Below are positions 62,406-64,000 of a stretch of 64,000 nucleotides of DNA, in pieces (the first letter of the stretch is position 1; every line of letters starts with the position of its first letter). The position numbers and the translations under genes are program-made. Source of the stretch: Stutzerimonas azotifigens DSM 17556 (lineage in GTDB: Bacteria > Pseudomonadota > Gammaproteobacteria > Pseudomonadales > Pseudomonadaceae); NCBI RefSeq assembly GCF_000425625.1, contig NZ_KE384410.1, positions 131,424-195,423 of the forward strand, written 5' to 3'. Below the pieces are notes generated by a model. That model was given only the letters and a program-made list of their open reading frames with translations, had not been told where the DNA came from and ran no database searches.

Positions 62406-62783
62406 TCAGACCAGAATCGCCAGGCTGGTATATCTGGCGACCATCGAGTCCGCAGTCAGCAAGTGCATGGGTTCGGTTATGGTTGTTGCAACCAGAATGC
62501 GATCGAAAGGATCCCGATGATGAGATTCGACTTCGCGGATGGCCATGACATGCTCCACGGCAACCGGTAACTCGATGAACCCGCTTTCTCGGCAGCAGCA
62601 GCGAATCTCGTCCAAGTCGGCGTCGATTTTGCCGAGGCTGATCTTGATTGCCAGCTCCCAGAAAGAGGCGGCGCTGATATAGGCCTCGCTGGCGTCCTCG
62701 ATCAGGCGCCTGGCCTTGCGTGAAAGCTTCTGATCATCGGCGAGCGCCCACAACAAGACATGCGTATCGAGCAATATCCTCAT
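62406..62783 (-). CDS. PIN-domain toxin (VapC-like, type II TA)
   Basis: A 125-residue PIN ribonuclease. The acidic site is intact: D6 (LLDTHVLLWAL), E43 (ASFWELAIK), D91 and D94 (HHRDPFDRILVA). The subgroup with DTHxLLWAL usually pairs with a Phd/YefM antitoxin. Its ATG overlaps the upstream antitoxin stop (ATGA). Two adjacent unusual residues, CCC at 62-64, are noted. Likely an mRNA or tRNA endonuclease if active. Confidence 0.88.
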   Translation of the reverse strand: MRILLDTHVLLWALADDQKLSRKARRLIEDASEAYISAASFWELAIKISLGKIDADLDEIRCCCRESGFIELPVAVEHVMAIREVESHHRDPFDRILVATTITEPMHLLTADSMVARYTSLAILV

Positions 62784-63046
62784 AGAGGAGCTTGCTCGAA
62801 GCTATCGACCACCTCATCGGGCAACGGCGCGTCGAAATCGTCGGGAACTACCAGCTTGCCCTCATCCGCCCGATGCGCTTGCCCGAAGGCCCCACGGGAA
62901 CCAGTCGGGTGAGCGCGCGGCCGTGCGTTGGCAATGAGGATGACCTGCTCGGCTGCGGCTTCATCCACCATCTTTGAAAGGCTATTCTTGGCTTTGCCAA
63001 GGGAATCGTAATGCTTGCCTCTAAAGTCTTGGCCGACTCTGTCCAA
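62780..63046 (-). pseudogene. Phd/YefM-type antitoxin with two compensating frameshifts
   Basis: The reading frame is open from a possible TTG at 63046 (88 codons). KHYDSLGKAKNSLSKMVDEAAAEQVILIANA is a normal Phd N-terminal half and GKLVVPDDFDAPLPDEVVDSFEQ a normal end. The middle (about 62865-62928) reads as nonsense in this frame, but the adjacent frame gives GRALTRLVPVGPSGKRIGRM, the expected family core. So one base was gained near 62927 and one lost near 62863. No ATG lies at the expected start. The product, if made, has a scrambled linker. DNA-binding half retained, toxin-binding tail retained. Sequencing error is possible. Confidence 0.6.
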
Positions 63047-63342
63047 ATATGTTCCAGAGGCAATGCAAAACGCATGAGAGGCGTTTCCATCGGTAAGAGC
63101 ATAGGCCGAATGCTCCCGCCAGAAACGCGCATGGGCAATAGTCGGCGGGTTGCGCAAATACAAAGCCCTGTTGGGCGCGGGCGAGGTTTTGTGTGTGGTC
63201 CAGTTATACTGGCTAAAAATTCCAGAGAGCAAATGCGAGCGCATGGGAGTTTGCCTTGGTTGGGCAGCCAAATATTTGGCAGATTCCCCAGACGGGTTGA
63301 ATATAAGGCAAGCACCGCGCCGACGGTTGATAAGCAGAAAAA
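63047..63342. other. AT-richer gap upstream of the TA pair, no gene seen
   Basis: About 300 bp with visibly lower GC than the rest of the window. Frames are open on both strands but show no family motif, RBS or pseudomonad codon bias. It should hold the TA promoter. Base composition suggests acquired DNA. Confidence 0.5.
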
Positions 63343-63373
63343 TAAAAAACCCCGCCAAATGCGGGGTTTCTTG
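63343..63373 (-). terminator. Rho-independent terminator of pilA
   Basis: AACCCCGC - CAAAT - GCGGGGTT, with TTTTTTATT on the minus strand after the stem. It lies 40 nt after the pilA stop; the opposite side has only TTTC, so it acts mainly leftward. Confidence 0.88.
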
Positions 63374-63410
63374 TTTTCAACAAGGCGTCATGCAACGCTC
63401 CGTAACTGTT

Positions 63411-63839
63411 TTACGGGCGGCAGGCAGACGGCAGATACTTGACTTCCAAGCCATCGCATTCCCAGTTGGAAATTTGATTGCCAGCGGCATTGAGGACCGG
63501 CTCCAGCGTCATTGTTTCGCCGTTATGTACACCGCTGGTGAACGGAACGCTAAGAACGCCGGCTGCGATTGTCACTCCAGTGAAGTATTTCCCTTCCAGT
63601 TCGCCAATCGCATCATCGAGTGCCTGCGAATCGCCTGCATCGGGCAGGGCGCCTTCTTCAGAAAGGTAAACGCCGATATCTGCCCGCAGGCCTGCGGTTG
63701 CGCTGAGTGCTTCGGACGCTTGTGCGCGGCCGGTGTAGTCCTGATAGGCCGGCAGCGCAATTGCCGCCAGAATACCGATAATTGCCACAACAATCATCAG
63801 TTCAATCAGGGTAAAACCTTTTTGCATCTGAGCTTTCAT
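63411..63839 (-). CDS. pilA: Type IV major pilin PilA
   Basis: A 142-residue type IVa prepilin. Leader MKAQMQKG is cleaved after G8; mature F9 is followed by [26 protein letters not shown] with E13 (Glu5 of the mature chain). The C-terminal disulfide loop is C128 to C140. AGGAGAGAC precedes the ATG. Monocistronic: its own sigma-54 promoter upstream and terminator downstream. pilBCD are not visible to the right within the remaining 160 bp; they may lie just beyond the window. Confidence 0.95.
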   Translation of the reverse strand: MKAQMQKGFTLIELMIVVAIIGILAAIALPAYQDYTGRAQASEALSATAGLRADIGVYLSEEGALPDAGDSQALDDAIGELEGKYFTGVTIAAGVLSVPFTSGVHNGETMTLEPVLNAAGNQISNWECDGLEVKYLPSACRP

Positions 63840-63885
63840 GTGTCTCTCCTTGAAAGTGTTCAGGCAGTTAGCCTGCTCTCCCTGT

Positions 63886-63901
63886 AGCAGTCAGTGTGCC
63901 A
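63886..63901 (-). promoter_or_regulatory. Sigma-54 (-24/-12) promoter of pilA
   Basis: On the minus strand TGGCACACTGACTGCT matches TGGCAC-N5-TTGCW except for one base (C for T), with the GG and GC dinucleotides at correct spacing. It lies 47-62 bp before the pilA ATG. PilR-type TGTC motifs occur further upstream, e.g. within 63972-63980. pilA is a known RpoN/PilSR target. Confidence 0.85.
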
Positions 63902-64000
63902 AGTTTTCCATGTCCCGGAAAATCGGGCCTCCAGGGCTTATGTGAACTGTGCACCCTGCCTTCATTCGCGCCCTTCTGACAAATTTCGTCACCTGTGATA

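Noticed and set aside
62998..63012. A third frameshift at the antitoxin N-terminus (ATT-ACG-ATT frame)
   Set aside because: The main frame already gives a natural HYDSLGKAKNSLSK start, so an extra indel is not needed.
63047..63342. Small genes in the AT-rich gap
   Set aside because: Open frames on both strands lack motifs, ribosome sites and pseudomonad codon usage.

Overview
The window is a GC-rich chromosomal segment from a member of the Pseudomonadaceae (Pseudomonas sensu lato, possibly Stutzerimonas-like). The main evidence is gene order. The blocks gatCAB / mreBCD-maf-rng-yhdP-nit-tldD / darP / pmbA / fagA-fumC-orfX-sodA / npr-rapZ-ptsN-hpf-rpoN-lptBAC-kdsCD / mlaFEDCB-ibaG-murA-hisGDC / algW / nif3 / cysD-cysNC follow the order I recall around PA4442-PA4484 of P. 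aeruginosa PAO1. The first genes match the piuA/piuC/PA4516 neighbourhood. No rRNA, tRNA, CRISPR array, prophage or complete insertion sequence was seen.

Layout. 1-13150 is an iron/redox region: a Sel1-repeat protein and PiuC-type hydroxylase diverge from a Fur-boxed TonB siderophore receptor; then a MacA-MacB-OMF tripartite pump of the PvdRT-OpmQ kind; then a leftward operon encoding a PepSY membrane protein, a DUF2271 protein with an ApbE-type flavinylation motif, a DUF4198 protein and a membrane-anchored flavodoxin/FAD/NADPH reductase. I read this operon as a possible electron path from the cytosol to the periplasm. 13290-19650 holds a SIMPL protein, a RegBA/RoxSR redox two-component system, an AEC carrier, two tandem cation/Ca2+ exchanger paralogues and a short RlpA-like lipoprotein. 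19815-36524 is core genome: GatCAB, MreBCD, Maf, RNase G, YhdP, a nitrilase, TldD, DarP and PmbA.

36850-40690 is the Fur-boxed fagA-fumC-orfX-sodA iron-starvation operon plus a ZIP transporter. 40795-46285 (leftward) is the nitrogen-PTS/RpoN/Lpt cluster, followed by KdsC and KdsD. 47990-51361 is the Mla lipid-transport operon and IbaG. 51461-56186 is MurA and three histidine genes. 56187-56842 is a gene-free array of about 121-125 bp repeat units. 56843-62309 carries AlgW, Nif3 and the sulfate-activation genes cysD and cysNC, which are separated by a frameshifted four-helix-bundle gene flanked by GGCTGNA-type repeats. 62406-64000 has a PIN toxin next to a damaged antitoxin, an AT-richer gap and a type IV pilin gene with a near-consensus sigma-54 promoter.

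The most unusual signals are: (1) the four-helix-bundle element between cysD and cysNC, together with three ORF-less hairpin or tandem arrays of similar 7-8 bp units, all starting a few bases after stop codons; (2) the predicted flavinylated electron-transfer operon; (3) a probable ATA start for mreC; (4) the decayed antitoxin beside an intact PIN toxin. Several REP/BIME-type palindromes are spread through the intergenic regions. Long antisense reading frames are composition shadows and are left out.
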